Notes: generated by a model from the letters alone, not told the origin. A DNA stretch of 64,000 nt from Dehalococcoidia bacterium (GCA_022820645.1 JAJEFD010000013.1:135308-199307); one strand, 5' to 3'. Positions 20,859 through 37,384 are shown, counted from the first letter of the stretch. Made by a program: numbers and translations.

Positions 20859-22043
20859 ATGCAGGACGTGGTCATCGTAAGCGGTGCGCGGACGCCCGTG
20901 GGGCGGTTCGGAGGCGCATTCAAGGACCTGCCGGCCTCCGACCTCGGCGCCGTCGCTATCAAGGCAGCCGTCGAGCGCGCGGGCATCAGCCCGGAGGACG
21001 TCGACGAGGTCATCATGGGCAACGTGCTCCAGGCCGACGAGACGGGCTACACCGCCCGCCGCGCGATGCTGAAGGCCGGGCTGCCGGACCACATCCCGGC
21101 GATGACCGTGAACCGGGCGTGCTCGTCCGGGCTCGAGGCGATCAACCTCGCCGTGCAGGCCATCGCTACCGGCGAGTCGGAGGTGGTCGTCGCGGGAGGC
21201 GCGGACAGCATGAGCCGCGTGCCATACCTCATGAAGGGCGTCCGGTTCGAGGGCCCGCGGATGGGCGACTACAGCGTCACGGACGGCCTCACGCTGGGCC
21301 TCACCTGCCCCATCTACGACTACCACATGGGCGTCACCGCGGAGAACGTTGCGACGCGCTTCGAGGTGAGTAGAGAGGCGCAGGACGAGATGGCTGTCGA
21401 CAGCCACCAGCGCGCCGTCCACGCGCAGGCGGAAGGCTACTTCGACTCACAGATCGCGGCGGTGAGCGTCCCCCAGCGCCGCGGAGACCCTGTCGCCGTC
21501 ACGCAGGACGAGCACCCCCGTGCGGACACGACGCTCGAAGGGCTGGCCAAGCTGCGTCCCGTCTTCAAGGAGGGCGGCACGGTGACGGCGGGCAACTCCG
21601 CCGGCATCAACGACGGCGCCGCGGCGGTGGTGGTGATGTCGCGGGAACGCGCGGAAGCCGGAGGGCTGACGCCGCGCCTGCGCTGGGTAGGTCGCGGCGT
21701 GTCGGGCGTCGACCCGTCGGTGATGGGCATCGGGCCGGTGCCATCCACGCGCAAAGTGCTGGAGAAGACCGGGATGGCGATAGCCGACATGGACCTTGTC
21801 GAGTTGAATGAGGCGTTCGCAGCACAAGCGCTCTACGTCATTCGCGAGCTGGAGATGGACTGGGAGCGGACGAACGTCAACGGGAGCGGCATCTCGCTCG
21901 GGCACCCGGTGGGAGCGACCGGTGCGATCATGACGGTGAAGCTCATGGAGGAGCTGACGCGCACGGACGGGCAGTTCGGCCTCGTGACGATGTGCGTCGG
22001 GGGTGGACAGGGTGTCTCGACGATATTCGAGCGGCTCAACTAG
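20859..22043 (+). CDS. Acetyl-CoA acetyltransferase (thiolase II family)
   Basis: A 394-residue biosynthetic-type thiolase that interconverts two acetyl-CoA with acetoacetyl-CoA, or a related 3-ketoacyl-CoA. The nucleophilic cysteine is C88 in [12 protein letters not shown]. The C-terminal catalytic histidine is in [16 protein letters not shown] and the proton-donor cysteine in [16 protein letters not shown] is also present. I prefer the ATG at 20859, with GAGGAG upstream, over an in-frame GTG five codons earlier. Chain-length preference cannot be read from sequence. It stands alone between apt and rpoB. Confidence 0.92.
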   Translation: MQDVVIVSGARTPVGRFGGAFKDLPASDLGAVAIKAAVERAGISPEDVDEVIMGNVLQADETGYTARRAMLKAGLPDHIPAMTVNRACSSGLEAINLAVQAIATGESEVVVAGGADSMSRVPYLMKGVRFEGPRMGDYSVTDGLTLGLTCPIYDYHMGVTAENVATRFEVSREAQDEMAVDSHQRAVHAQAEGYFDSQIAAVSVPQRRGDPVAVTQDEHPRADTTLEGLAKLRPVFKEGGTVTAGNSAGINDGAAAVVVMSRERAEAGGLTPRLRWVGRGVSGVDPSVMGIGPVPSTRKVLEKTGMAIADMDLVELNEAFAAQALYVIRELEMDWERTNVNGSGISLGHPVGATGAIMTVKLMEELTRTDGQFGLVTMCVGGGQGVSTIFERLN

Positions 22044-22105
22044 CGCCCGGTGGCGCAGAGCCGCTCCGAAGAGCCCCGCCTTGCGGAGCCAATGCCATCT
22101 GCCCC

Positions 22106-22134
22106 TTGACGGGGTTCCGCGCGCGTGCTAGTGT
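22106..22134 (+). promoter_or_regulatory. Promoter of the rpoB-rpoC operon
   Basis: TTGACG (22106-22111) and TAGTGT (22129-22134) are 17 bases apart, and the -10 is preceded by TGC (extended -10). The start point would be near 22141, leaving a leader of about 155 bases before rpoB. I saw no ribosomal protein genes (rplJL) upstream, so rpoBC has its own promoter here. Confidence 0.65.
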
Positions 22135-22296
22135 AATTCGGAATGAGTCAGATGCTGTTCACCGCGCCTGAGCATCAGAAGCCCCGAAACCCTTAAACCG
22201 CCTTAACCGAGGTCTAGCGTTGCATATCCGCTGGGCCTCTTTCCGTGTCTGTGCGAATCCGCAGGCCATGCGCTGCGAGGAGGTATCGAGCCAGCA

Positions 22297-26169
<3,873 letters not shown>

Positions 26170-26248
26170 CAGCGCACGCGGTTCCGCCTCGTGAGCCCAC
26201 CGCAACGATAGTCAGCGGGGAAGCAACCCGCAGGGGAGAGCAGCGAAC

Positions 26249-30574
<4,326 letters not shown>

Positions 30575-30600
30575 CCTGCGGAACGGGACTCAGCTGCACG

Positions 30601-30626
30601 GAAGGGCGCCCGGGTGGGCGCCCTTC
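30601..30626. terminator. Bidirectional hairpin between rpoC and ctaB
   Basis: An 11-bp perfect stem (30601-30611 with 30616-30626, loop GGGT) lies between the convergent ends of rpoC and ctaB. It lacks a long T tract on either side, but its strength and location fit a shared terminator. Confidence 0.65.
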
Positions 30627-30632
30627 TGCTGA

Positions 30633-31502
30633 CTACGAGTACCAGGGCAGCATCGGCTCGACCGCCAGTGTGACGAACACGAGCGCGAGGTAGAGCAGCG
30701 AGTACTTGTACGCCGCGAGCGTGTCGCGGGAGTCTCCTCCGCCGAGCAAGGGCCACGACATGCGCAGCCAGACCGCGCTCAGCAGCGTCGTCACGAGCGC
30801 GAACGTCAGTCCGCCGTAGCCCGCGGCGAGCGGCAGCCAGGCCATCGCGGCCAGCAACGCGACGTACAGCAGCACCTGCCGGGCGGTGTCGCGCCGCTCC
30901 GCCACCGCCGCCAGCATCGGCACGTTCGCGGCAGCGTAGTCGTCCCGCAGCAGCATGGAGAGCGTCCAGAAGTGGGGCGGCGTCCAGAAGAAGATGAAAG
31001 CGAACATGTAGAGACCGAGCGCTGTGAACTCGCCCGAAACCGCTGCCGCTCCGATGAGCGGCGGGAACGCTCCCGCGGCGCCGCCGATGACGATGTTGTT
31101 CCACGAACGCCGCTTGAGCAGCATCGTGTAGACCAGCACGTAGACCGCCGCGGCCGCGAAGGTGAGGGCTGCCGCCAGCGGGTTCGCTCCCGCTGCCATG
31201 AGAGCCGTGGCTGCGGCCACCAGCACCACTCCGACGAGCGCGGCGTTCCGCGCGCTGATCTGCTGCGCGGGCACCGGCCGTACCCGTGTACGGCGCATCA
31301 CGGTGTCTATGTCTGCGTCCAGGCTCTGGTTGATGGCGTTGGCGCCGCCCGCGGCGAGCGCTCCCGCGACAACGACGGTGAGCAACACGAGCGCGTCCGG
31401 CGAACCCGCTGCCGCCTTCCATGCCCCTGCCGCTCCCGTGACCACGAGCAGCAGCACGATGCGCGGTTTGCAGAGCGCCGTCACCTGGCGGAGGAACGCC
31501 AT
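30633..31502 (-). CDS. ctaB: Protoheme IX farnesyltransferase (heme O synthase)
   Basis: Adds a farnesyl group to heme B to make heme O, precursor of the heme A used by the caa3 oxidase. The 289-residue UbiA-family membrane protein has the prenyl-diphosphate-binding NAINQSLDADIDTVMRRT motif and the second acidic site around WTPPHFWTLSMLLRDDY. It starts at 31502 inside a TGATG overlap with ctaA, so the two are translationally coupled. The frame is open far upstream, but that stretch belongs to ctaA. Confidence 0.94.
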   Translation of the reverse strand: MAFLRQVTALCKPRIVLLLVVTGAAGAWKAAAGSPDALVLLTVVVAGALAAGGANAINQSLDADIDTVMRRTRVRPVPAQQISARNAALVGVVLVAAATALMAAGANPLAAALTFAAAAVYVLVYTMLLKRRSWNNIVIGGAAGAFPPLIGAAAVSGEFTALGLYMFAFIFFWTPPHFWTLSMLLRDDYAAANVPMLAAVAERRDTARQVLLYVALLAAMAWLPLAAGYGGLTFALVTTLLSAVWLRMSWPLLGGGDSRDTLAAYKYSLLYLALVFVTLAVEPMLPWYS

Positions 31503-32380
31503 CAGCGCGTCCGTCCGAGGAGCGCGAAACTGAACTGCGCCACGACGGCCCACCAGACGGCTGCGGCCAGCCCGAGGTGCGTGATGCGCAGCTCCTGCGG
31601 CAGCCGGAGCCAGACCGCGCTCACGCCCACTGTGAACTGCGCCGCCGCCAGCAGCGCGGCGATCACGCTCACGTAGAACGCCCAGCCCCCGATGCGGCGC
31701 GCCTGCCACGCCGTCCATATCAGCGCCAGCAGCAACGCCGTCGCCGCTACGCGGTGAACGAGATGCACCCACGCGGCCTCCGTGCCGCTGCGCGAATCGC
31801 ACAACGGCAGGCCGGGGCATCCGGCGCTGTGACCGGTGCCCACGATCGTCCCTCCGGCGAGCACGACGAACGCCGCCGCGATGACGAGCGCCCGCCATCG
31901 CCTGACGTCCGGGGGCGGCGAGAAGCGCACGTCGAGCGCTCGCGCCGCGCCTCCGGTGAGCAGCGCAAGGGTGAGCAGGGAGAACGTCAGGTGCGCCAGC
32001 CGCACCATGCTGTGCAGTTCGGTGAGCACGGTGATGCCCCCGAGCACAGCCTGCACGAGGATCGCCACGAGCGCCCAGACCAGCAATCGCGAGGTGAGCC
32101 GGTCGTGCGCGCGGGCGCGGAAAGCGAAAGCGGCAGAGGCCGCCACGAGCAGCATCGTGACGCCTGCGTAGACGCGATGGCCGAACTCGATGGCGGTCGC
32201 GCCTTCGATCTCCGGGACGAGCACGCCCTCGCAGAGGGGCCAGTCGGGGCAGCCGAGGCCGGAGCCGGAGACGCGCACCCACGAGCCGTACGCGATGAGG
32301 CCCAGCGTAAGCACGGACGCCGCGAGAGCTAGCCACCCGGCGCGGCGGACGTCCACCGCGCGTACTCCCTGCGCCGCCAT
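31502..32380 (-). CDS. ctaA: Heme A synthase (COX15/CtaA)
   Basis: Oxidises heme O to heme A. The 292-residue, eight-helix protein shows the internal duplication of the family: two cysteine-pair loops, GSGLGCPDWPLC and GHSAGCPGLPLC, and conserved histidines in EFGHRVYAG, VRLAHLT, LVHRVAAT and THLGLA for the heme sites. The paired cysteines match the B. subtilis-type enzyme. It sits between ctaB and a small membrane protein gene, with four bases separating it from the latter. Confidence 0.94.
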   Translation of the reverse strand: MAAQGVRAVDVRRAGWLALAASVLTLGLIAYGSWVRVSGSGLGCPDWPLCEGVLVPEIEGATAIEFGHRVYAGVTMLLVAASAAFAFRARAHDRLTSRLLVWALVAILVQAVLGGITVLTELHSMVRLAHLTFSLLTLALLTGGAARALDVRFSPPPDVRRWRALVIAAAFVVLAGGTIVGTGHSAGCPGLPLCDSRSGTEAAWVHLVHRVAATALLLALIWTAWQARRIGGWAFYVSVIAALLAAAQFTVGVSAVWLRLPQELRITHLGLAAAVWWAVVAQFSFALLGRTR

Positions 32381-32384
32381 CCGC

Positions 32385-32588
32385 CTACGCCACCCCGTAC
32401 GACATGACGGCCAGGACGGCGATGAGTCCCACGGGCAGCAACGTCCAGACGACCTCGGCGGCGCGAGTGCCCAGGATGCCGCGCGAGGCGTCCTGCCGCA
32501 CGCGCATGCGCAGCGCCGTGACGACGATGGCCGCTTCGGCCAGCGCCATGAGGCTGACGACTATCCAGAATCCTGCGTGGGGTGTCAT
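32385..32588 (-). CDS. 67-residue membrane protein resembling the anchor of oxidase subunit II
   Basis: A two-helix microprotein (helices near residues 6-27 and 45-66). The second helix, EVVWTLLPVGLIAVLAVM, closely resembles the EITWTVIPILILVAIA segment of the subunit II encoded at 5516-6649, where it is the second membrane helix. There is no CuA domain. It starts the ctaA-ctaB operon. It could be a free-standing subunit II anchor, an assembly helper or a remnant; the tight spacing to ctaA argues that it is retained. The similarity is seen by eye only. Confidence 0.7.
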   Translation of the reverse strand: MTPHAGFWIVVSLMALAEAAIVVTALRMRVRQDASRGILGTRAAEVVWTLLPVGLIAVLAVMSYGVA

Positions 32589-32715
32589 GTGCAGCGGTAC
32601 GAGAGCACGCGGGCGGTCCTCCCCGCCCCGGCGCGCCTCCTCTATGGTAGCGTAAGCGGGCTGTCGCCGCCACGTTCCCCGAGTGACGAGCGGCGGTCCA
32701 ACGAGGAGGTGGAAG

Positions 32716-33462
32716 ATGGCGATACGCGAGGAAGAGCTCGACCTGCCGGTGGACGAGGGGGAGATGGCCGTCTTCCTCTACGAGCCGGAGGACGCCGGGC
32801 CGCTGCCGTCCATCATCATGGTGCACGACGCCGTCGGCCTGACCGTCGAGGCGCGTGAGCAGGCGAGGTGGCTCGCCGGACACGGCTACACCGTCGCCGC
32901 GCTGGACGTCTTCCACCGCGCGGGACGGCTCCTGACACTGCCCGCGCTCGGCGGCGGGCCCGACGCCACGCCCCGCATCCGCGCAGGGATGACGAACGAC
33001 GGCCACTGCGCGGACATCACGCGCCTCGCCGCCTTCCTGCGCGAGCGCCCCGCCAGCGACGGACGGGTCGGGCTCACCGGGTTCTGTCTCGGCGGGCGCA
33101 TCTCGTTCCTCGGCGCGACGTTGGGCGGCGTCGTGGACGCGACCGTGGCGTTCTACCCCACGCGCCTGCTGGAGTCCGACCCCGCGATACCCGGCTCGCC
33201 GTGGCCGGTGCACGGGGCGGGGAACGTCACGAACCCGCTGCTGATGTTCTTCCCCGCGCTGGACGGCTTCAATCCGTACTCGAACGTCGAGGCGATCAAG
33301 GCCGCGTTCCCGGATACGGCGGACCACGTCCGGGCCGTGTGGGTCGAGGACGCCGACCACGCATTCGCGCAGCCCGAGAGCGGCGCGTACCACCCGGAGC
33401 GCGCCGCCGGGGCGTGGGAGGAGGCGCTCGCGTTCTTCGACCGGCACCTCCGGCAGGTATAA
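32716..33462 (+). CDS. Dienelactone hydrolase family protein (copy 1)
   Basis: A 248-residue alpha/beta hydrolase. The nucleophile is C124 in LTGFCLGGRIS, the usual Cys of dienelactone hydrolases, and the histidine is in DADHAFAQP. These enzymes open dienelactone rings in chlorocatechol breakdown, but many members act on other esters or lactones. The ATG at 32716 follows GAGGAGGT; an upstream in-frame ATG lacks one. A second family member lies 134 bases downstream, and the two share order and length. Confidence 0.88.
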   Translation: MAIREEELDLPVDEGEMAVFLYEPEDAGPLPSIIMVHDAVGLTVEAREQARWLAGHGYTVAALDVFHRAGRLLTLPALGGGPDATPRIRAGMTNDGHCADITRLAAFLRERPASDGRVGLTGFCLGGRISFLGATLGGVVDATVAFYPTRLLESDPAIPGSPWPVHGAGNVTNPLLMFFPALDGFNPYSNVEAIKAAFPDTADHVRAVWVEDADHAFAQPESGAYHPERAAGAWEEALAFFDRHLRQV

Positions 33463-33498
33463 TCGCGCTCCGCCCACTACCGCACTCCCGCCACTTCC

Positions 33499-33520
33499 GT
33501 CATTCCCGCGAAGGCGGGAA
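33499..33520. repeat. Dispersed palindromic repeat (GTCATTCCCGC family)
   Basis: TTCCCGC (33503-33509) and GCGGGAA (33514-33520) form a perfect 7-bp hairpin after GTCA. A second copy with a different loop is at 63888-63910. It lies between the two dienelactone hydrolase genes. Confidence 0.75.
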
Positions 33521-33595
33521 CAAGCCCCCTGTCGTGCGGAGGCGGAGCGACCGAACAGCGCTTATCAGCGCATCCGAGCACGAAGGAGCACTCGC

Positions 33596-34330
33596 ATGGA
33601 CACGATAGAGCAGGTTGTCGACATCGAGACGGCGGACGGAGCAATGGCAACGCCGACGTCGCGCCCGGCTGACGGCGGAAGGCGCCCGGGGGTCGTCGTC
33701 ATCATGGAGGCGTTCGGCGTGAACCCCAACATCGAGGGCATCGTGCAGCGGTTCGCGAGCGAGGGGTACGTGGCCGCCGCGCCGGACCTCTTCCACCGCT
33801 CCGGGCGGCTGCGCTACGCCCCCTACGACAAGCTGCAGGAGATGCGCGAGGACCTGCGCTCCGGTGGCTTCGGCGACGCCTCCATCGACATGGACGTGCA
33901 GGCCGCGATCGACTACCTGCGCAGCGACCCGAACGTCGGCGCGATAGGCATCGTCGGCTTCTGCCTCGGCGGGCGCGTCACGATGCAGTCGGCGATACGC
34001 GCGAGCGGGCTGTCGGCGGCTGCCGTCTACTACGGCGGCTTCATGTTCCCCGGCGACGACCAGCCTGACGCGTTCCATGCGCTGCGCGAGGCCGCGGCGC
34101 TCTCGGTCCCGGTGATGGGCTTCTTCGGCGAGGACGACCAGAACCCGACGCCGGAGCAGGCGAAGGCGCTGGACGAGCATCTCACGGCCCTCGGCAAGGA
34201 GCACACGTTCACCTACTACGCGGGCGCGGGGCACGGTTTCTTCTGCGACGACCGCGCCAGCCACAACGCGGAGGCTGCCGCCGACGCGTGGGCGAAGACG
34301 CTCGCATTCTTCGGCGAACGCCTGCGCTGA
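33596..34330 (+). CDS. Dienelactone hydrolase family protein (copy 2)
   Basis: A 244-residue paralogue of the preceding hydrolase, with C123 in VGFCLGGRVTM, an aspartate in FFGEDDQNPTPEQ and a histidine in AGHGFFCD. It is closer to typical bacterial dienelactone hydrolases than copy 1. AAGGAG precedes the ATG. It is followed after 21 bases by the flavin reductase, so the two may be one unit. The substrate is unknown; SAR202-type genomes are known for many such degradative enzymes, which fits but does not prove that role. Confidence 0.9.
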   Translation: MDTIEQVVDIETADGAMATPTSRPADGGRRPGVVVIMEAFGVNPNIEGIVQRFASEGYVAAAPDLFHRSGRLRYAPYDKLQEMREDLRSGGFGDASIDMDVQAAIDYLRSDPNVGAIGIVGFCLGGRVTMQSAIRASGLSAAAVYYGGFMFPGDDQPDAFHALREAAALSVPVMGFFGEDDQNPTPEQAKALDEHLTALGKEHTFTYYAGAGHGFFCDDRASHNAEAAADAWAKTLAFFGERLR

Positions 34331-34351
34331 GAGAGATAAAGGAGACACCCC

Positions 34352-35743
34352 ATGGCCGACGCGTATGACGTCATCATCATCGGAGGCGGGTCCGCCGGCG
34401 AGAATGTCGCCGGACGCACCGCGCCCGCGGGACTGAGCACCGCCATCGTCGAAGCGGAACTGGTCGGCGGCGAGTGCTCGTACTGGGCGTGCATGCCGAG
34501 CAAGGCGCTGCTTCGCCCCGGCGAGGCGCTCGCCGCGGCGAAGCGCGTGCCCGCCGTGCGTGACGCCGTCACCGGCAGCGTGGACGCCGCCCGCGCGATG
34601 CGCGCCCGCGACGCGTTCGCGAGCCACTGGAGCGACGCCGGACAGGAGCAGTGGGTCGCTTCCGTGGGAGCGACGCTCATCCGCGGCTGGGGGCGGCTCG
34701 ACGGCGAGAAGCGCGTCGTCGTGGAGATGGCCGACGGCAGCGGCAGCGTCGAGCTGGAGGCGAACAAGGCCGTGGTGCTCGCGACGGGCTCGGTCGCGTT
34801 CGTGCCGCCCATCGAGGGGCTGGTCGAGGCCGAACCGTGGACGAGCCGCGAGGTCACGTCGGCGAAGAGCGTGCCGGAGAGCCTCATCATCATCGGCGGG
34901 GGCGTCGTCGGGCTCGAGATGGCGCAGGCGTGGAAGTCGCTCGGCACGACCGAGGTGACGGTGCTGGAGCGCAGGACGCCCGGGGACACGCCGCTGTTCG
35001 AGCCGTTCGCGCTGCGTGCGGTCGTCGACTCGCTGGAGGCGCAGGGCGTCGTCTTCCGGTTCGGGTGCGTCGTGGCTGCGGCGGCCCGGACGGACGACGG
35101 CGTGAGCGTGACGATGGACAACGACGAGACGCTGTACGCGCAGGAACTGCTCGTGGCGGCGGGGCGCACCGGCGTCGTGGAGGGCGTCGGGCTGGAGACG
35201 GTCGGCGTCGACGCGCAGCGGTACGTGCGGGTGAACGACCACTTGCAGGTGGAGGGCGTGGACGGCGGCTGGCTGTACGCGGTGGGCGACGTGAACGGGC
35301 GGGCGCTGCTGACGCACCAGGGCAAGTACCAGGCGCGGCAGGCGGGCGACCACATCCGCGGGCTCGACGCCTCCGCCTGGGCGGACAACGGCATGGTGCC
35401 CGCGGTAGTGTTCACCGACCCGCAGATCGGCAGCGTGGGGCTGACGGAGCGCGCAGCGCGCGAGCGCGGCCTGAACATCCGCGCCATCGAGATGGGCTGG
35501 CCGGTCGCCGCCGCACCGCTGCACGGCGAGCACTTCACCGGCGGCGTCAAGTTCATCGTGGACGAGGACCGGCGCGTGCTCGTCGGCGCGACGTTCGCGG
35601 GGCCGGAGGTCGGCGAGCTGACGCACGCGGCGACCATCGCCATCGTGGGCGAGGTGACGCTCGACCGCCTCTGGCACGCCACGCCGTCGTTCCCCACCCT
35701 CAGCGAGGTGTGGCTCCGCTTCCTGGAGACGTACGGCCTGTAA
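34352..35743 (+). CDS. FAD-dependent pyridine nucleotide-disulfide oxidoreductase
   Basis: A 463-residue flavoprotein of the dihydrolipoamide dehydrogenase/mercuric reductase class. The FAD motif IIIGGGSAGENVAGR opens the protein, the redox pair is C42/C47 in GGECSYWACMPSKAL, and the NAD(P) motif is IIGGGVVGLEMAQAW. The C-terminal dimer domain ends PSFPTLSEVWLRFLE. The usual HxHPTxSE motif with the active-site histidine is not intact: the histidine stands in HATPSFPTLSE, several residues off. It is unlikely to be lipoamide dehydrogenase. AAGGAG precedes the ATG. Confidence 0.88.
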   Translation: MADAYDVIIIGGGSAGENVAGRTAPAGLSTAIVEAELVGGECSYWACMPSKALLRPGEALAAAKRVPAVRDAVTGSVDAARAMRARDAFASHWSDAGQEQWVASVGATLIRGWGRLDGEKRVVVEMADGSGSVELEANKAVVLATGSVAFVPPIEGLVEAEPWTSREVTSAKSVPESLIIIGGGVVGLEMAQAWKSLGTTEVTVLERRTPGDTPLFEPFALRAVVDSLEAQGVVFRFGCVVAAAARTDDGVSVTMDNDETLYAQELLVAAGRTGVVEGVGLETVGVDAQRYVRVNDHLQVEGVDGGWLYAVGDVNGRALLTHQGKYQARQAGDHIRGLDASAWADNGMVPAVVFTDPQIGSVGLTERAARERGLNIRAIEMGWPVAAAPLHGEHFTGGVKFIVDEDRRVLVGATFAGPEVGELTHAATIAIVGEVTLDRLWHATPSFPTLSEVWLRFLETYGL

Positions 35744-36097
35744 GCGAGGGACCGCACGATCAAGAATGCCAACGTCCTCGAATTCTGGCACTCTTGATGG
35801 GCACCTTACGAGTGAACCGGCCACGCCGTTTGGCATCCTTGAGATTCTTGATCGGCGCGTTTCCATGGCCGTGGCCTGCTTCCCGGACGCCGGAGCATCA
35901 AGAGTGTCAAGAGTGCCAGTGTTTTCAAAAGTTGGGGGCTCACCGGCGGCTCATTCCGTTGCATCGTGTCTCATCGCGCCGGCGGCTGGCTGCGGGAACG
36001 GTCATCCACCCAGCGTAGCGGACGCAGGTGCGACCGCGAAAGTGGCGGGTGTCAGCAAGTCGGCTGTCATGAGGTGGAAGGACGGAGGCTACGGTAG
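35744..36097. other. Intergenic region with decayed short repeats at the edge of the island
   Basis: No gene is supported. A 13-bp imperfect inverted repeat (35759-35771 with 35786-35798, one mismatch) contains the motif ATCAAGAxTGCCA. The same motif recurs directly at 35897-35918. One frame around 36030-36090 reads ATAKVAGVSKSAVMRWKDGG, which looks like a helix-turn-helix fragment but has no start or body. The region marks the transition from GC-rich backbone to the AT-richer island. Confidence 0.5.
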
Positions 36098-36126
36098 TTG
36101 CGCAAGCGCACAAGATGGCTGACAAT
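36098..36126 (+). promoter_or_regulatory. Promoter of the XRE regulator with palindromic TTGCGCAA on the -35
   Basis: TTGCGC (36098-36103) and GACAAT (36121-36126) are 17 bases apart. The -35 lies in the palindrome TTGCGCAA (36098-36105), itself inside TGCGC-AA-GCGCA. The same palindrome recurs at the promoter at 37056. This suggests an operator bound by the regulator made from this promoter. Confidence 0.6.
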
Positions 36127-36133
36127 CGGCAAT

Positions 36134-36433
36134 GTGAGTGACGCCGAGCTCATAGGCCAGCGAATCAAGCGTGAGCGGCTAACGCGCAATATGACGCAGC
36201 GCGACCTCGCCAATGAGGTTAGCGTCGGTACTCCACATATCTCGAAGATTGAAGCAGGCCGCGAGAGCCCGAGCGATGATCTTCTCCGGAAGATTGCGGA
36301 GGTGTTCGCCTGCGATGCTGACGAACTGCTGCTGGCAGCCAGGCGGGTTCCCCCGGATCTGATGGAGAAGCTCGCTGCTAACCCACAGATGTCTCTGCAG
36401 CACTTGCGGCAGTGGGAGGATCTCGGAATCTGA
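36134..36433 (+). CDS. XRE-family helix-turn-helix regulator
   Basis: A 99-residue protein with an N-terminal HTH_3 domain (LIGQRIKRERLTRNMTQRDL to HISKIEAGRESPSDDLLRKI) and a short C-terminal tail. I chose the GTG at 36134, which lies seven bases after the -10 element, so the transcript is predicted to be leaderless; a TTG further upstream is less likely. Its stop overlaps the start of the ImmA-like protease gene (TGATG). Such pairs act as repressor and anti-repressor in phage and ICE control (ImmR/ImmA) and in stress regulators. Confidence 0.85.
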   Translation: MSDAELIGQRIKRERLTRNMTQRDLANEVSVGTPHISKIEAGRESPSDDLLRKIAEVFACDADELLLAARRVPPDLMEKLAANPQMSLQHLRQWEDLGI

Positions 36434-37020
36434 TGCCTCGTACAACATACCCTCGATCCAATCATCAGCACTCCGTGATGGCAAGCAAGGTTCTGACGCG
36501 GTACGCGTCGGTGGTGGGAGCCCCAGTGACTCTGCCAGTGCCCATTGAATTGATTATCGAGAAGACTTTCGGGTTGGAGATCCTGTGGGATGAGATACCG
36601 GATCCTCCTGGAGTCATCATCCTCGGTGCGTTGGCGCCGCGTGACCGACGAATTGTGCTGAATTCACGGCACGAGGATATGTTTGAGACGTGGGTTGGAC
36701 CAGAGCGTTTCACTCTTGCCCACGAGTTAGCGCACTGGATATACGACGCCAATGACCCCAATCAGATTGAGATGGACCTCGGCATGTCCCTAGAGGAGCA
36801 ATACTGCTACTACCGCGGAACTACAGAGCTCTCGGAGACTCTTCGGATCCGCGAGGTGAACGCCAACAAACTTGCTGCGCACCTGCTACTCCCGGAGGAT
36901 TTGGTCCGTGGCGCGAACATCCCTGAGGTGCTCGCAGACTTGCCTGGAGCAGCCGAGAAGTGGCAGGTCTCGCGCATGACGCTGCGAATTCGCCTCCAAG
37001 ACCTAGGCCTACTCTCCTAG
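36433..37020 (+). CDS. ImmA/IrrE family metallopeptidase
   Basis: A 195-residue zinc protease with the HExxH motif in FTLAHELAHWIYD (near residue 100) and downstream ANKLAAHLLLPEDLV, the usual third-ligand region. ImmA of ICEBs1 cleaves its cognate repressor, and IrrE of Deinococcus cleaves DdrO. By its overlap with the XRE gene the likely substrate is that regulator. The C-terminus LPGAAEKWQVSRMTLRIRLQ is a short HTH-like segment seen in these proteins. No integrase is nearby, so an intact mobile element is not supported. Confidence 0.88.
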   Translation: MPRTTYPRSNHQHSVMASKVLTRYASVVGAPVTLPVPIELIIEKTFGLEILWDEIPDPPGVIILGALAPRDRRIVLNSRHEDMFETWVGPERFTLAHELAHWIYDANDPNQIEMDLGMSLEEQYCYYRGTTELSETLRIREVNANKLAAHLLLPEDLVRGANIPEVLADLPGAAEKWQVSRMTLRIRLQDLGLLS

Positions 37021-37055
37021 GCATCGCCCAACCTCAAATACACCAAAGGGGGTAC

Positions 37056-37096
37056 TTGCGCAACTCTGCAAGCCTTTGTATAGTGCTGTTGCGCAA
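37056..37096 (+). promoter_or_regulatory. Promoter with two TTGCGCAA palindromes
   Basis: TTGCGC (37056-37061) and TATAGT (37079-37084) are 17 bases apart. TTGCGCAA covers the -35 (37056-37063) and occurs again at 37089-37096 over the expected start point. The second copy lies in a longer inverted repeat, GTTGCG-6-CGCAAC. The arrangement fits repression by a dimeric regulator. Confidence 0.65.
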
Positions 37097-37129
37097 TGCC
37101 GCAACTCTGGTGATAGGAGAACACAGGAC

Positions 37130-37384
37130 ATGGCTGATCGACGGGTGACCAGTACCGGTAAGGACAGGGACGGTGACATCACCGCGCTGTGTGGCTCGTG
37201 GGGGCGTACGCCCAAGAGCGTCGCAATCATAGAGATCGAAGGCAGGCTTCATACCTACTTCGTGCAGGACCGCCTCGGTCGGAGAGCGGACGTTCACGTG
37301 GTTACCGGGCCCAGGGGTAAGTATCTGCGGACAGATCCCAATTCCTCCTGCTCAGACAATCTGGACAGCCTGCCGAATTGCTGA
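37130..37384 (+). CDS. DUF3892-like small protein
   Basis: An 84-residue soluble protein. The C-terminal part, VVTGPRGKYLRTDPN followed by DNLDSLPNC, matches the pattern I know from DUF3892 proteins (KYLRT...DNLLSLPEC). Its biochemical role is unknown. I chose the ATG at 37130, with TAGGAGA about ten bases upstream. It begins MADRR, as does the next small gene. It is the first gene after the two-operator promoter, so it is a likely target of the island regulator. Confidence 0.7.
   Translation: MADRRVTSTGKDRDGDITALCGSWGRTPKSVAIIEIEGRLHTYFVQDRLGRRADVHVVTGPRGKYLRTDPNSSCSDNLDSLPNC

Noticed and set aside
35759-35798. Terminator after the flavin reductase
   Set aside because: The inverted repeat has a mismatch, a 14-base loop and no T tract, and its motif recurs elsewhere as a repeat.
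36098-37020. Intact prophage or integrative element
   Set aside because: XRE and ImmA-like genes suggest one, but no integrase, excisionase, structural genes or clear attachment repeats were found.
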